Assembly: GCA_945867255.1 (NCBI GenBank)
Contig: CAMBHV010000075.1
Span: forward strand, 1 to 6,781
Source: an uncultured Clostridia bacterium
Lineage (GTDB): Bacteria > Bacillota > Clostridia > Oscillospirales > Ruminococcaceae
Direction: 5' to 3'
DNA length: 6,781 nt
Shown here: positions 1 through 6,781 of the stretch, piece by piece
Numbering within the stretch: position 1 is the stretch's first letter
Layout: each line of letters starts with the position of its first letter
The notes under the pieces: model-generated
Told to the model about the DNA's origin: nothing
What the model saw: only the letters and a program-made list of their open reading frames with translations
Database searches by the model: none
Made by a program: the position numbers and the translations under genes

Positions 1-3000
1 ATACTGGTTCTATCAATGTGAAACTGCGCCTGCAGCAAAATGAGAATAGCGAGAAGCTGGACGAACTGAAAAAAGGCGATACATTGGTGATTCGCGGCCG
101 CTGTGAATATGACCGCTTTGAGCGAGATTATGTCATTATGCCCGATGATGTGCTGAAGACCGCCCGCAAGCAACGTACAGACGATGCCGAGGGTGAGAAG
201 CGTGTGGAACTTCATCTGCACACGAAGCTGAGCAGCATGGATGGTTTTTGTGACCCGGCCGCGGCAGTGAAAATGGCGCATCGTATGGGCCATCGAGCTA
301 TTGCAATTACAGATCACGGTGTGGTGCAAGGGTTCCCCGAGGCGATGCTGGCGGTGGATGATATTCACAAAAAAGACCCGGATTTTAAGCTGATTTACGG
401 TTGTGAAGCATATTTTGTGGATGACATGGTGCCCGTGGTGTATGGAACCCAGGATGTGCCGATGCAGGGATCTTTCGTGGTGTTTGACCTGGAAACCACA
501 GGCCTTTCTCCACAGGATTGTGCCATTACCGAAATCGGCGCAGTAGTGGTGGAAAACGGGGAGATCAAAGAAAGTTACAATAGCTTTGTAAACCCGGGTG
601 TACACATTCCGGATAATATCACCAAGCTTACCGGCATTACAGACGATATGGTGAAGGATGCACCGGACCAGGAACAGGCTGTGCGCGATTTTTTGAATTA
701 TGTAGACGGGCGCATCCTGGTTGCGCATAATGCGCATGGGTTTGATATCCGCTTTTTGAAGGCGGCTTGCCAGCGCTTCGGTATGGAGTTCAAAAACACA
801 TACATCGATACGCTGCCACTGGCACAGGCATTGTACGTGGGCCTTCGCAATTATAAGCTGGATACGATTGGGAAATATCTTGAGATCCCACCGTTTGAGC
901 ACCACCGCGCATGTGATGACGCGCGGGCGCTGGCACAGATTTTTGTAAAAATGGTGGAAGACCTCTCTTTGCGCGGCGTGCAGAATGCACAGGGCATCAA
1001 TACTGGCCTTGGCGGTGCACGCGGACTTTCTAAAAAGAATTTCCACCTGATCATTCTTGTGAAGAATAAAACGGGCCTGAAAAATTTGTATAAAATTGTG
1101 AGTGCCGCGCATATTGAGCATTTCTTCAAGGTGCCGCGTGTTCCACGCAGCCTTTTGAATAAGCATAGAGAGGGGCTGATTTTGGGCTCTGCCTGTGAGG
1201 CGGGTGAGTTATATCGCGCCATTGTAGAGGGGCGCAGCTTTGAAGAACTGTGCGCCATTGCCTCTTATTATGACTACCTGGAAGTTCAGCCTCTGGGAAA
1301 TAATGAGTATATGCTTCGCGAGCACATGGTGGACAGCATTGAGCAGATTCAGGAATTCAATAAAACTGTGCTGCGCCTTGGTGAAAAGCTGAAGAAAATG
1401 GTGGTGGCAACAGGCGATGTCCATTTCCTGAACCCGGAGGATGCGGTGTATCGTGCAGTGCTTCAGGCGGGCAACGGTTTTCAGGATGCCGATAACCAAG
1501 CACCTCTGTATTTCCGTGACACCAATGATATGCTGCGCGAATTCAGTTATTTGCCCAAGGAAAAAGCACGTGAGATCGTGATAGAAAACCCGAACAAAAT
1601 CGCCGACATGATCGACGCGGATGTGCGTGCTATCCCGAAAGGCCTGTATACGCCCACCATTGAAGGGGCAGATGTGACATTGCGTGAAGATACTATGCGC
1701 AATGCAAAACAGCGTTATGGAGATCCGCTTCCCGAATTGGTAGAAAAACGCCTTACGCGAGAATTGGATTCCATCATCAAGCACGGTTTTGCTGTGTTGT
1801 ATGTCATTGCACAGAAGTTGGTGCTGAAAAGCGAAGAGTATGGGTATCTGGTGGGGTCGCGTGGCTCTGTGGGTTCTTCTGCGGTGGCGCACTTTTCCGG
1901 TATTTCCGAGGTGAACAGCCTTCCTCCTCACTACCTTTGCCCAAAATGTAAATGGAGCGAATTCTATACGGACGGTTCCGTTGTGGATGGCTTTGACTTG
2001 CCGGACAGGCTTTGCCCGCAGTGCGGAGAAAAGTTGATTGTAGACGGGCATGATATTCCCTTTGAAACGTTCCTCGGCTTTGACGGGGATAAAGAGCCGG
2101 ATATTGACTTGAACTTTTCCGGTGACGTGCAAAGCCGCATTCATCGATATACGGAAGATATCTTCGGAAAAGATCACGTGTTCAAGGCGGGTACCATCTC
2201 TGGCCTGCAGGATAAAACGGCATATGGTTATGTGAAAAAGTATCTGGAGGAACGCGGGCGAACCGTGAACCGTGCAGAGGAAAACCGCTTGGTACAAGGC
2301 TGCGTTGGTGTTAAGCGAACTACGGGTCAGCACCCGGGCGGCATGGTGGTAGTGCCCAGCGACCACGATGTGTATGATTTCTGCCCGGTACAACACCCGG
2401 CAGATGATAAAGAAAAGGGTGTTATTACTACACATTTCGAATTTAAATATCTGCATGATACGATTTTGAAGCTGGACGAACTTGGCCATGATGTGCCCAC
2501 CATGTATAAGTATCTGGAGGATATGACGGGCATAAAAATGACAGATGTACCCATGAATGATGAAGACGTGATCTCACTTCTTGTCTCCACACGGGCGCTT
2601 GGCGTGACACCCGAGCAGATCGGCAGCGAGACGGGTACATTCGGCATACCGGAGCTTGGCACACGATTTGTGCGAAACATGTTGATTGAGGCGCAGCCAA
2701 AAAGCTTTGGCGATTTGATTCAGATTTCGGGCCTTTCGCACGGTACGGATGTGTGGAACGGCAACGCGCAGGACCTGATTCGGGAAGGTGTGTGCACCAT
2801 TTCTGACGTAATCGGAACGCGAGATTCCATCATGACATATCTGCTTCATAAAGGTGTAGAACCCAAGCAGGCATTTACCATTATGGAGCTGACGCGTAAA
2901 GGCAAAGTGGCCAAGGGAGGCTTCCCGGAAGGCGTGGAAGACATGCTGCGCCAGCATGATGTACCGGAGTGGTATTTGGACAGTTGTAAAAAAATCAAAT

Positions 3001-3536
3001 ATATGTTCCCGAAAGCACATGCCGTAGCGTACTTGATTGCGGCCATTCGTTTGATGTGGTTCAAAGTGTATCATCCATTGGCATTTTACGCGACTTATTT
3101 TACGGTGCGCGGCGAAGACATCGACTATGAAGCAGCAGTGGGTGGCGTGAAAGTAGCACAACAGCATATGAAAGAAATCGAGCAGCGCCCGAAAGAAGAG
3201 AAAACCGCAAAAGACGAAGATATGCTTGCTTCGCTGCAAATTGTAAATGAAATGCTGCAGCGCGGCTACGAATTTTTACCTGTTCGAATCGGAAAAAGCC
3301 GGGCTAAAACATATGTCATTGAGGATGGGAAAATTCGCCTGCCTTTTATGGCATTGAAGGGCCTTGGGGAATCAGTGGCTACTGCGCTGGAAGATGCCAC
3401 TATGAATGGGGAACAATACATTTCTGCGGAAGAACTACAGGCTGCATGCGGGGCCTCCAGCACAATCATGGATACGTTGGCAGAGATCGGTGCATTAGGA
3501 GACTTGCCCAAAACAAGCCAGGTTTCTTTCTTTTAA
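1..3536 (+). CDS. polC: DNA polymerase III alpha subunit, PolC type (5'-truncated by window edge)
   Basis: Replicative DNA polymerase of Bacillota with built-in 3'-5' proofreading. The frame is open from base 3, so the true start lies upstream. Compared with B. subtilis PolC (about 1,437 residues), roughly 260 N-terminal residues are missing. Residues here count from the GTG at base 18, which is not the real start. In order: the end of the OB fold (about 1-55); a PHP domain with HLHTKLSSMDG (66-76) and TDH (98-100); a DEDDh exonuclease inserted in PHP, with FDLETTG (D157, E159), D243 and H296/D301; the polymerase core with GSRGSVGSS (613-621); a zinc-binding pair CPKC/CPQC (C641, C644, C666, C669); catalytic aspartates D695 and D697 in PDIDLNFSGD and D820 in KLDELGHD; a helix-hairpin-helix region near 1108-1125. 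The C-terminus QVSFF fits a sliding-clamp binding peptide. All key residues are present, so it should be functional. The family call is certain. Confidence 0.98.
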   Translation, partial: TGSINVKLRLQQNENSEKLDELKKGDTLVIRGRCEYDRFERDYVIMPDDVLKTARKQRTDDAEGEKRVELHLHTKLSSMDGFCDPAAAVKMAHRMGHRAIAITDHGVVQGFPEAMLAVDDIHKKDPDFKLIYGCEAYFVDDMVPVVYGTQDVPMQGSFVVFDLETTGLSPQDCAITEIGAVVVENGEIKESYNSFVNPGVHIPDNITKLTGITDDMVKDAPDQEQAVRDFLNYVDGRILVAHNAHGFDIRFLKAACQRFGMEFKNTYIDTLPLAQALYVGLRNYKLDTIGKYLEIPPFEHHRACDDARALAQIFVKMVEDLSLRGVQNAQGINTGLGGARGLSKKNFHLIILVKNKTGLKNLYKIVSAAHIEHFFKVPRVPRSLLNKHREGLILGSACEAGELYRAIVEGRSFEELCAIASYYDYLEVQPLGNNEYMLREHMVDSIEQIQEFNKTVLRLGEKLKKMVVATGDVHFLNPEDAVYRAVLQAGNGFQDADNQAPLYFRDTNDMLREFSYLPKEKAREIVIENPNKIADMIDADVRAIPKGLYTPTIEGADVTLREDTMRNAKQRYGDPLPELVEKRLTRELDSIIKHGFAVLYVIAQKLVLKSEEYGYLVGSRGSVGSSAVAHFSGISEVNSLPPHYLCPKCKWSEFYTDGSVVDGFDLPDRLCPQCGEKLIVDGHDIPFETFLGFDGDKEPDIDLNFSGDVQSRIHRYTEDIFGKDHVFKAGTISGLQDKTAYGYVKKYLEERGRTVNRAEENRLVQGCVGVKRTTGQHPGGMVVVPSDHDVYDFCPVQHPADDKEKGVITTHFEFKYLHDTILKLDELGHDVPTMYKYLEDMTGIKMTDVPMNDEDVISLLVSTRALGVTPEQIGSETGTFGIPELGTRFVRNMLIEAQPKSFGDLIQISGLSHGTDVWNGNAQDLIREGVCTISDVIGTRDSIMTYLLHKGVEPKQAFTIMELTRKGKVAKGGFPEGVEDMLRQHDVPEWYLDSCKKIKYMFPKAHAVAYLIAAIRLMWFKVYHPLAFYATYFTVRGEDIDYEAAVGGVKVAQQHMKEIEQRPKEEKTAKDEDMLASLQIVNEMLQRGYEFLPVRIGKSRAKTYVIEDGKIRLPFMALKGLGESVATALEDATMNGEQYISAEELQAACGASSTIMDTLAEIGALGDLPKTSQVSFF

Positions 3537-3631
3537 ATGCATTTTAACTGTAAAGCTATATTGCTTTTCGCCGGAAATGGGTCCCGTGCAGGTGTAAATG
3601 GAAAACGCTTTACTATAAAAACAAACAAAAA

Positions 3632-3675
3632 CAGCGGAGCGCTCACAAAAATATGTGTGCGCTCCGCTGCTTTTT
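3632..3675 (+). terminator. Intrinsic terminator after polC
   Basis: A perfect 11-bp stem pairs 3632-3642 with 3659-3669. After one T-T mismatch it continues with four more pairs (CACA/TGTG), closing a 6-base loop. It is followed by C and then five T's (3671-3675), with a further T-rich stretch at 3685-3691. An A-rich tract on the 5' side means it could also stop transcription from the opposite strand. It lies about 95 bases beyond the polC stop and before the next promoter, so it separates polC from the downstream gene. Confidence 0.9.
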
Positions 3676-3740
3676 ACTGCTGTTCTTTTTTATTTGTATT
3701 GCGCATATTTGATTTTCACATGAATTTCACCCGCAAGTAA

Positions 3741-3768
3741 TTGAATTTTTGCAGCTCAAGCCTATAAT
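3741..3768 (+). promoter_or_regulatory. Sigma-A-type promoter for the LCP gene
   Basis: The -35 element TTGAAT (3741-3746) and a perfect -10 element TATAAT (3763-3768) are separated by 16 bases. Transcription would begin near 3775, giving a leader of about 40 bases. The site sits between the polC terminator and the LCP start, as expected for an independent unit. No operator-like repeat is evident around it. Confidence 0.78.
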
Positions 3769-3792
3769 CAAGAACAGATTGTTAGACCGCAA

Positions 3793-3802
3793 AGAGGGGT
3801 GG
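3793..3802 (+). promoter_or_regulatory. Probable ribosome binding site of the LCP gene
   Basis: The G-rich stretch AGAGGGGTGG is the only Shine-Dalgarno-like sequence upstream of the LCP reading frame. It ends 10 bases before the GTG at 3813 and 13 before the ATG at 3816. The shorter distance slightly favours GTG, but the match is imperfect and the choice is not secure. Confidence 0.5.
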
Positions 3803-3812
3803 CGCAGCGGTT

Positions 3813-4841
3813 GTGATGCGTTTTTTTAAAAAAAGGAGAAAATGGCTGCTGGCTGGGGCCGCGGTGCTGGTGATTCTGCTGGCAGTGCTGGCCTCCGGGG
3901 TATTTTATGTGAACAGTAAGCTGAACCTGCTAGCACGCCCAGCCGCATCTGTTGCTGCTTCTCAATCGCAGACACCGGAAACGGAAATTTCTTTGGGAAC
4001 GCTGGATCTGGATGATATTGATGTTATGGAAAACGGAGGCACCATTGAGCCGCCGGAGGGGGAAATCAACAAAAATGAGGATATCACCAACATCCTGATT
4101 ATTGGCTCTGATGAAAGAGAAGAAGGCCAGATCGCACGTGCGGATAGCATGATGCTGGTGTCCATCGATAGTAAGGACAACACTTGGAAGCTAGTTTCGT
4201 TCGAACGTGGCGTAGGTGTTTCTATCCCAAATGTGGGGGATGATTGGCTGACTCATACATATGCATACGGGGGTGCGGAACTTCTTCTGAAGACTTTGCA
4301 GGAATACTACAAAGTGGATGTAAACCGCTATGTAAAAGTGGATTTTTCCGTATTTGAAACGGCGATCACAGCCATTGGTGGCGTTGAAGTGGAGATGAGC
4401 CAGGAAGAGGCCGATTATATGAACAGCATTGCCGGACAAGAAAAATGGGATGCAGGTACAACTCGCCTGGATGGTCCTACAGCATTGGTATATGCGCGCA
4501 TTCGTCATCTGGATAGTGATTGGGCCAGGGTAGAGCGCCAACGCGAAGTGGTGCAGGCTGCAGCAGACCAGATAGCAACATTGAGTTTATCTAAAATAGA
4601 CGCTATAGCGAATCTTGTGTTGCCTATGATTGAGACGAACCTTACAAACGCGGAGCTGTGGCAACTTGCTTTGGAGATGCCGTCTCTGTTGGGCAGCGAC
4701 GCACAACAACTTACCGTTCCGGAAGAATCGAATACATGGTCGATATCCGGTACACTGGAAAGTTCTCTGATTGGTTGTGATTTTGAGGCGGAAGCAAAAC
4801 GTCTGAACGATTTCCTTTTAGGAAACAAAACGGAAGGTTGA
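3813..4841 (+). CDS. LytR-CpsA-Psr (LCP) family cell-wall glycopolymer transferase
   Basis: LCP enzymes are membrane-anchored and act outside the cell, transferring lipid-linked glycopolymers such as teichoic acids or capsule to peptidoglycan. The 342-residue protein starts with a basic tail (RFFKKRRK) and one membrane helix (about 11-33). A low-complexity acidic linker (about 45-90) precedes the LCP domain (about 92-256). Recognisable family signatures are IIGSDEREEG (96-105), RADSMMLVSID (109-119), THTYAYGG (147-154), AIGGVEVEM (187-195) and ARIRHLDSDWARVERQR (228-244), whose arginines are those the family uses to bind the lipid pyrophosphate. The usual S-I-P-R-D motif reads SFERG (129-133): the arginine is kept and the aspartate is lost. 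The start is GTG 3813 or ATG 3816. With its own promoter and terminator it appears monocistronic. The family is secure; which polymer it handles is unknown. Confidence 0.93.
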   Translation: MMRFFKKRRKWLLAGAAVLVILLAVLASGVFYVNSKLNLLARPAASVAASQSQTPETEISLGTLDLDDIDVMENGGTIEPPEGEINKNEDITNILIIGSDEREEGQIARADSMMLVSIDSKDNTWKLVSFERGVGVSIPNVGDDWLTHTYAYGGAELLLKTLQEYYKVDVNRYVKVDFSVFETAITAIGGVEVEMSQEEADYMNSIAGQEKWDAGTTRLDGPTALVYARIRHLDSDWARVERQREVVQAAADQIATLSLSKIDAIANLVLPMIETNLTNAELWQLALEMPSLLGSDAQQLTVPEESNTWSISGTLESSLIGCDFEAEAKRLNDFLLGNKTEG

Positions 4842-4848
4842 TTTCATA

Positions 4849-4892
4849 AAAAGCAATGTGGAGGCATGTTTTTAGACCGCCACATTGCTTTT
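4849..4892 (+). terminator. Intrinsic terminator after the LCP gene
   Basis: A 13-bp perfect stem pairs AAAAGCAATGTGG (4849-4861) with 4880-4892, around an 18-base loop. The descending arm ends in TTTT followed by ATTTG. The stem begins 7 bases after the LCP stop codon. Because the outer pairs are A-T, the structure is symmetric and could also terminate minus-strand transcripts. Confidence 0.87.
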
Positions 4893-5315
4893 ATTTGTAT
4901 CGTATAAACGCACTTATGATCACCCATAGCCATAAGCTCAGCGGGAATTATCCGTCCTTCTGGAAAAGCGGTGTCTCTCATCATGTCATCCAGCCAAAAG
5001 GATAGAATACTGTGAAGGATTATCATCTCCGGAGCAGTCAGGACAATGCCGGCCACTGCCAAAGGTGCAAAGAACGATATATGTCTGTTTGATAACGGGA
5101 TATGGCTTGCCGTATGTGCCCATAGGTATCCGGTATGGTATTTTGTGTTAGGTATTCTGTGCGACAGCGGTTTGGGGGGCCTTGTGAAAATAAACCCTTT
5201 CTCTCGGTGGAGGAAGGTTTGTTCGACCAAGGTATGTATATTGTTACAAATATCAGGCGGGCACATTGAAAAAAAAGGGGAAGGGCTTTGCCGATATGCA
5301 GATGTACTTTTTTTC
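4893..5315. other. Intergenic stretch with no supported gene
   Basis: This stretch, most of the 570-base gap between the LCP gene and miaB, holds no gene I can defend. A + strand frame at 5046-5384 overruns the miaB promoter, shows no ribosome binding site and resembles no family. A minus-strand frame (GTG 5329 to stop 4844, 161 codons) has a protein-like second half but no Shine-Dalgarno sequence at any start I checked, and it runs through the LCP terminator hairpin. I saw no tRNA, riboswitch, long repeat or insertion-sequence end. It could be regulatory DNA or a decayed gene. Confidence 0.55.
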
Positions 5316-5344
5316 TTGCGAAAAAACACTAAATATAGTAAAAT
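5316..5344 (+). promoter_or_regulatory. Probable sigma-A-type promoter for miaB
   Basis: TTGCGA (5316-5321, four of six consensus bases) and TAAAAT (5339-5344, five of six) are spaced by 17 bases in an A+T-rich stretch. Transcription would start near 5351, giving a leader of about 60 bases. A 10-bp palindrome, TACTCGAGTA (5354-5363), lies just past the predicted start site. Confidence 0.6.
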
Positions 5345-5400
5345 AGTTTTGTATACTCGAGTAGTAGGCCCATTTTGTAGGTAAAATATTCAGAAAGAAT

Positions 5401-5406
5401 AAGAGG
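5401..5406 (+). promoter_or_regulatory. Ribosome binding site of miaB
   Basis: AAGAGG lies 6 bases before the ATG at 5413, which is good spacing. It fixes this ATG as the start, 32 residues before the first iron-sulphur cysteine. Confidence 0.8.
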
Positions 5407-5412
5407 TACCCC

Positions 5413-6781
5413 ATGCAGACGGTACAGTTTCAAAGAAATAGCAATGCGGCAAGTGTGGTTGCAGCATATTATCAGCACACGCCAAAGCTTTATGTACACT
5501 CGTTTGGCTGCCAGCAAAACGTGAATGACGGCGAGAAGATTGCCGGTGTTCTTTGTGACATCGGGTTCGAAATGTGCAAAGAAATTTCACAGGCAGATAT
5601 GATTGTGTTTAACACTTGTGCGGTGCGTGAGCATGCAGAACAGCGCGTGTTTGGCAATGTAGGTGCTTTGAAAGCACTGAAAGAGGAAAATCCGAAACTG
5701 ATGATCGTGGTATGCGGATGCATGACCCAGCAAAAAAGTGTGGTGGACAAATTTCGAAAAAGTTACCCGTTTGTGGATATCGTAACGGGTGTGAACAGGA
5801 TCGATATGCTTCCCCAGCTGTTGTGTGAACGGATTGCCAGGCGTCGCCGGGTGTTGGAAACCCCGGATGATAGGCCGGATATTGTGGAAGGCATGCCTTT
5901 GCAGCGCGGTTGTAGTTTCCGGGCGTGGTTGCCCATCATGTATGGGTGTGATAATTTCTGTTCATACTGCATTGTACCCTATGTGCGTGGACGAGAGCGC
6001 AGCCGCACCAGCGCAGAGATTTTGGAAGAGTTCCGCAGCCTTGTAGCGCAGGGGTACAAGGATATCACGCTTTTGGGGCAAAATGTCAATTCGTACGGCA
6101 AAGGCCTTGCAGAAAAAACAGATTTTTCTGACCTTCTTGCCATGCTGGATGCTGTTCCGGGCGATTATCGGCTGCGCTTCATGACAAGCCATCCCAAAGA
6201 TGCTACCCGTAAGTTGATCGACACCATTGCCGCGTCACGGCATGTATGTCATCATCTGCACTTGCCGGTGCAATCTGGTTCGAATGAAGTTCTGGCGCGC
6301 ATGAACCGGAGTTACACGGTGGAGGATTATCTGAGCCTGATCCGCTATGCGAAGGAGAAAATTCCGGATTTGACGTTTTCCAGTGATATCATCGTGGGTT
6401 TTCCGGACGAAACAGAAGCGGATTTTGAAAAAACACTGGAACTGATTCAAACCGTGCGGTATGCGCAGTTGTTTACCTTTATTTATTCGAAGCGAGAGGG
6501 AACACGTGCCGCTAACATGCCGGATCATGTGACGCATGCGCAGAAGACTGCCCGTATGGCACGTATGCTGAAGATTCAGGATGATATTGTAGAGCAGTTG
6601 TGCGCCGGGTTGTTTGGTACACAGCAATGCGTGCTGGTGGAGGGCCCTGGCAGAGAACCTGGCATTATGACGGGCCGGCTGGATAACAATATGATTGTGG
6701 AATTTCCGTGTGAAGATGCATCTCTTGCCGGAACGTTCCGCACGGTATGGATTCAGGCGGCAAAGGGCGCCGTGCTGAAAG
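5413..6781 (+). CDS. miaB: tRNA-2-methylthio-N6-dimethylallyladenosine synthase MiaB (3' end cut by window edge)
   Basis: MiaB is a cytoplasmic radical-SAM methylthiotransferase. It converts i6A at position 37 of tRNAs reading U-starting codons into ms2i6A, which steadies codon-anticodon pairing. The frame is open for 456 codons to the window edge with no stop. In order: the N-terminal methylthiotransferase domain, whose cluster ligands are C33 (SFGCQQN), C69 (NTCAVRE) and C103 (CGCMTQQ); the radical-SAM core with YGCDNFCSYC (C179, C183, C186), then VPYVRGRERSR, which distinguishes MiaB from MtaB and RimO, and LGQNVNSYG near 222-230; and a TRAM RNA-binding domain (about 395 onward). The family is usually 440-480 residues, so only a short tail is missing. 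The 32 residues before C33 are typical of Gram-positive MiaB. It has its own promoter and ribosome binding site. In Clostridia miaB often precedes mutS, so mutS may follow outside the window. Confidence 0.97.
   Translation, partial: MQTVQFQRNSNAASVVAAYYQHTPKLYVHSFGCQQNVNDGEKIAGVLCDIGFEMCKEISQADMIVFNTCAVREHAEQRVFGNVGALKALKEENPKLMIVVCGCMTQQKSVVDKFRKSYPFVDIVTGVNRIDMLPQLLCERIARRRRVLETPDDRPDIVEGMPLQRGCSFRAWLPIMYGCDNFCSYCIVPYVRGRERSRTSAEILEEFRSLVAQGYKDITLLGQNVNSYGKGLAEKTDFSDLLAMLDAVPGDYRLRFMTSHPKDATRKLIDTIAASRHVCHHLHLPVQSGSNEVLARMNRSYTVEDYLSLIRYAKEKIPDLTFSSDIIVGFPDETEADFEKTLELIQTVRYAQLFTFIYSKREGTRAANMPDHVTHAQKTARMARMLKIQDDIVEQLCAGLFGTQQCVLVEGPGREPGIMTGRLDNNMIVEFPCEDASLAGTFRTVWIQAAKGAVLK

Noticed and set aside
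1209..2489. A 426-codon minus-strand frame opposite polC.
   Set aside because: It is antisense to the conserved polymerase core, and its translation is rich in His, Arg and Cys without any family motif, typical of a shadow frame.
3689..3699. A string of about 11-12 bases (TTTTATTTGTAT) shared with 4889-4900, downstream of both terminators.
   Set aside because: A match of this length in A+T-rich sequence is expected about once by chance in a window this size.
3537..3740. A 67-codon + strand frame starting right after the polC stop.
   Set aside because: It runs through the polC terminator hairpin, has no ribosome binding site of its own and looks like no protein family.
3821..3836. A possible programmed -1 frameshift site (A-AAA-AAG type) in the LCP start.
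   Set aside because: The slippery heptamer is not in register with the reading frame, and no downstream frame would yield a sensible product.
3842..3919. A 25-codon frame inside the LCP gene start, preceded by AAGGAG (3833-3838).
   Set aside because: The ribosome-binding-like stretch is only 3 bases from the ATG and is fully explained by the Lys/Arg codons of the LCP N-terminus. The Gly/Ala-rich product resembles an off-frame reading of a membrane segment.
5210..5235. GTTCGACC, resembling the T-loop of a tRNA.
   Set aside because: The flanking bases do not form a T stem, and no acceptor, D or anticodon arms could be placed around it.
5046..5384. A 112-codon + strand frame before miaB.
   Set aside because: It covers the predicted miaB promoter, its start lacks a Shine-Dalgarno sequence, and its composition looks random.

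Overview
The window looks like ordinary chromosomal DNA of a Gram-positive bacterium of the Bacillota, most likely class Clostridia and perhaps the Oscillospirales/Ruminococcaceae. The reasons are a PolC-type replicative polymerase (the hallmark of Bacillota and relatives), an LCP cell-wall protein with a divergent motif that I associate from memory with gut Clostridia, a MiaB of clostridial type, and a base composition near half G+C. Species-level placement is not possible from reading alone.

Layout, left to right, with all three genes on the + strand. (1) 1-3536 is the C-terminal four fifths of polC, cut by the left edge, followed about 95 bases later by a strong intrinsic terminator (3632-3675). 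(2) A near-consensus promoter (3741-3768) drives a single LytR-CpsA-Psr (LCP) gene at 3813-4841, which is closed by its own intrinsic terminator (4849-4892). (3) About 570 bases follow with no gene I can support, apart from a weak minus-strand open frame. Near the right end of this gap lie a promoter (5316-5344) and a good ribosome binding site (5401-5406). (4) miaB starts at 5413 and runs off the right edge, missing only a short C-terminal tail.

The genes serve separate housekeeping roles: chromosome replication, attachment of polymers to the cell wall, and tRNA modification. They appear to be separate transcription units rather than one operon. I found no mobile element, CRISPR array, tRNA, riboswitch, toxin-antitoxin or defence locus, and nothing that amounts to a new system. 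The points most worth a second look are the altered catalytic motif of the LCP protein, the gene-poor gap before miaB, and small sequence peculiarities at the LCP gene start.
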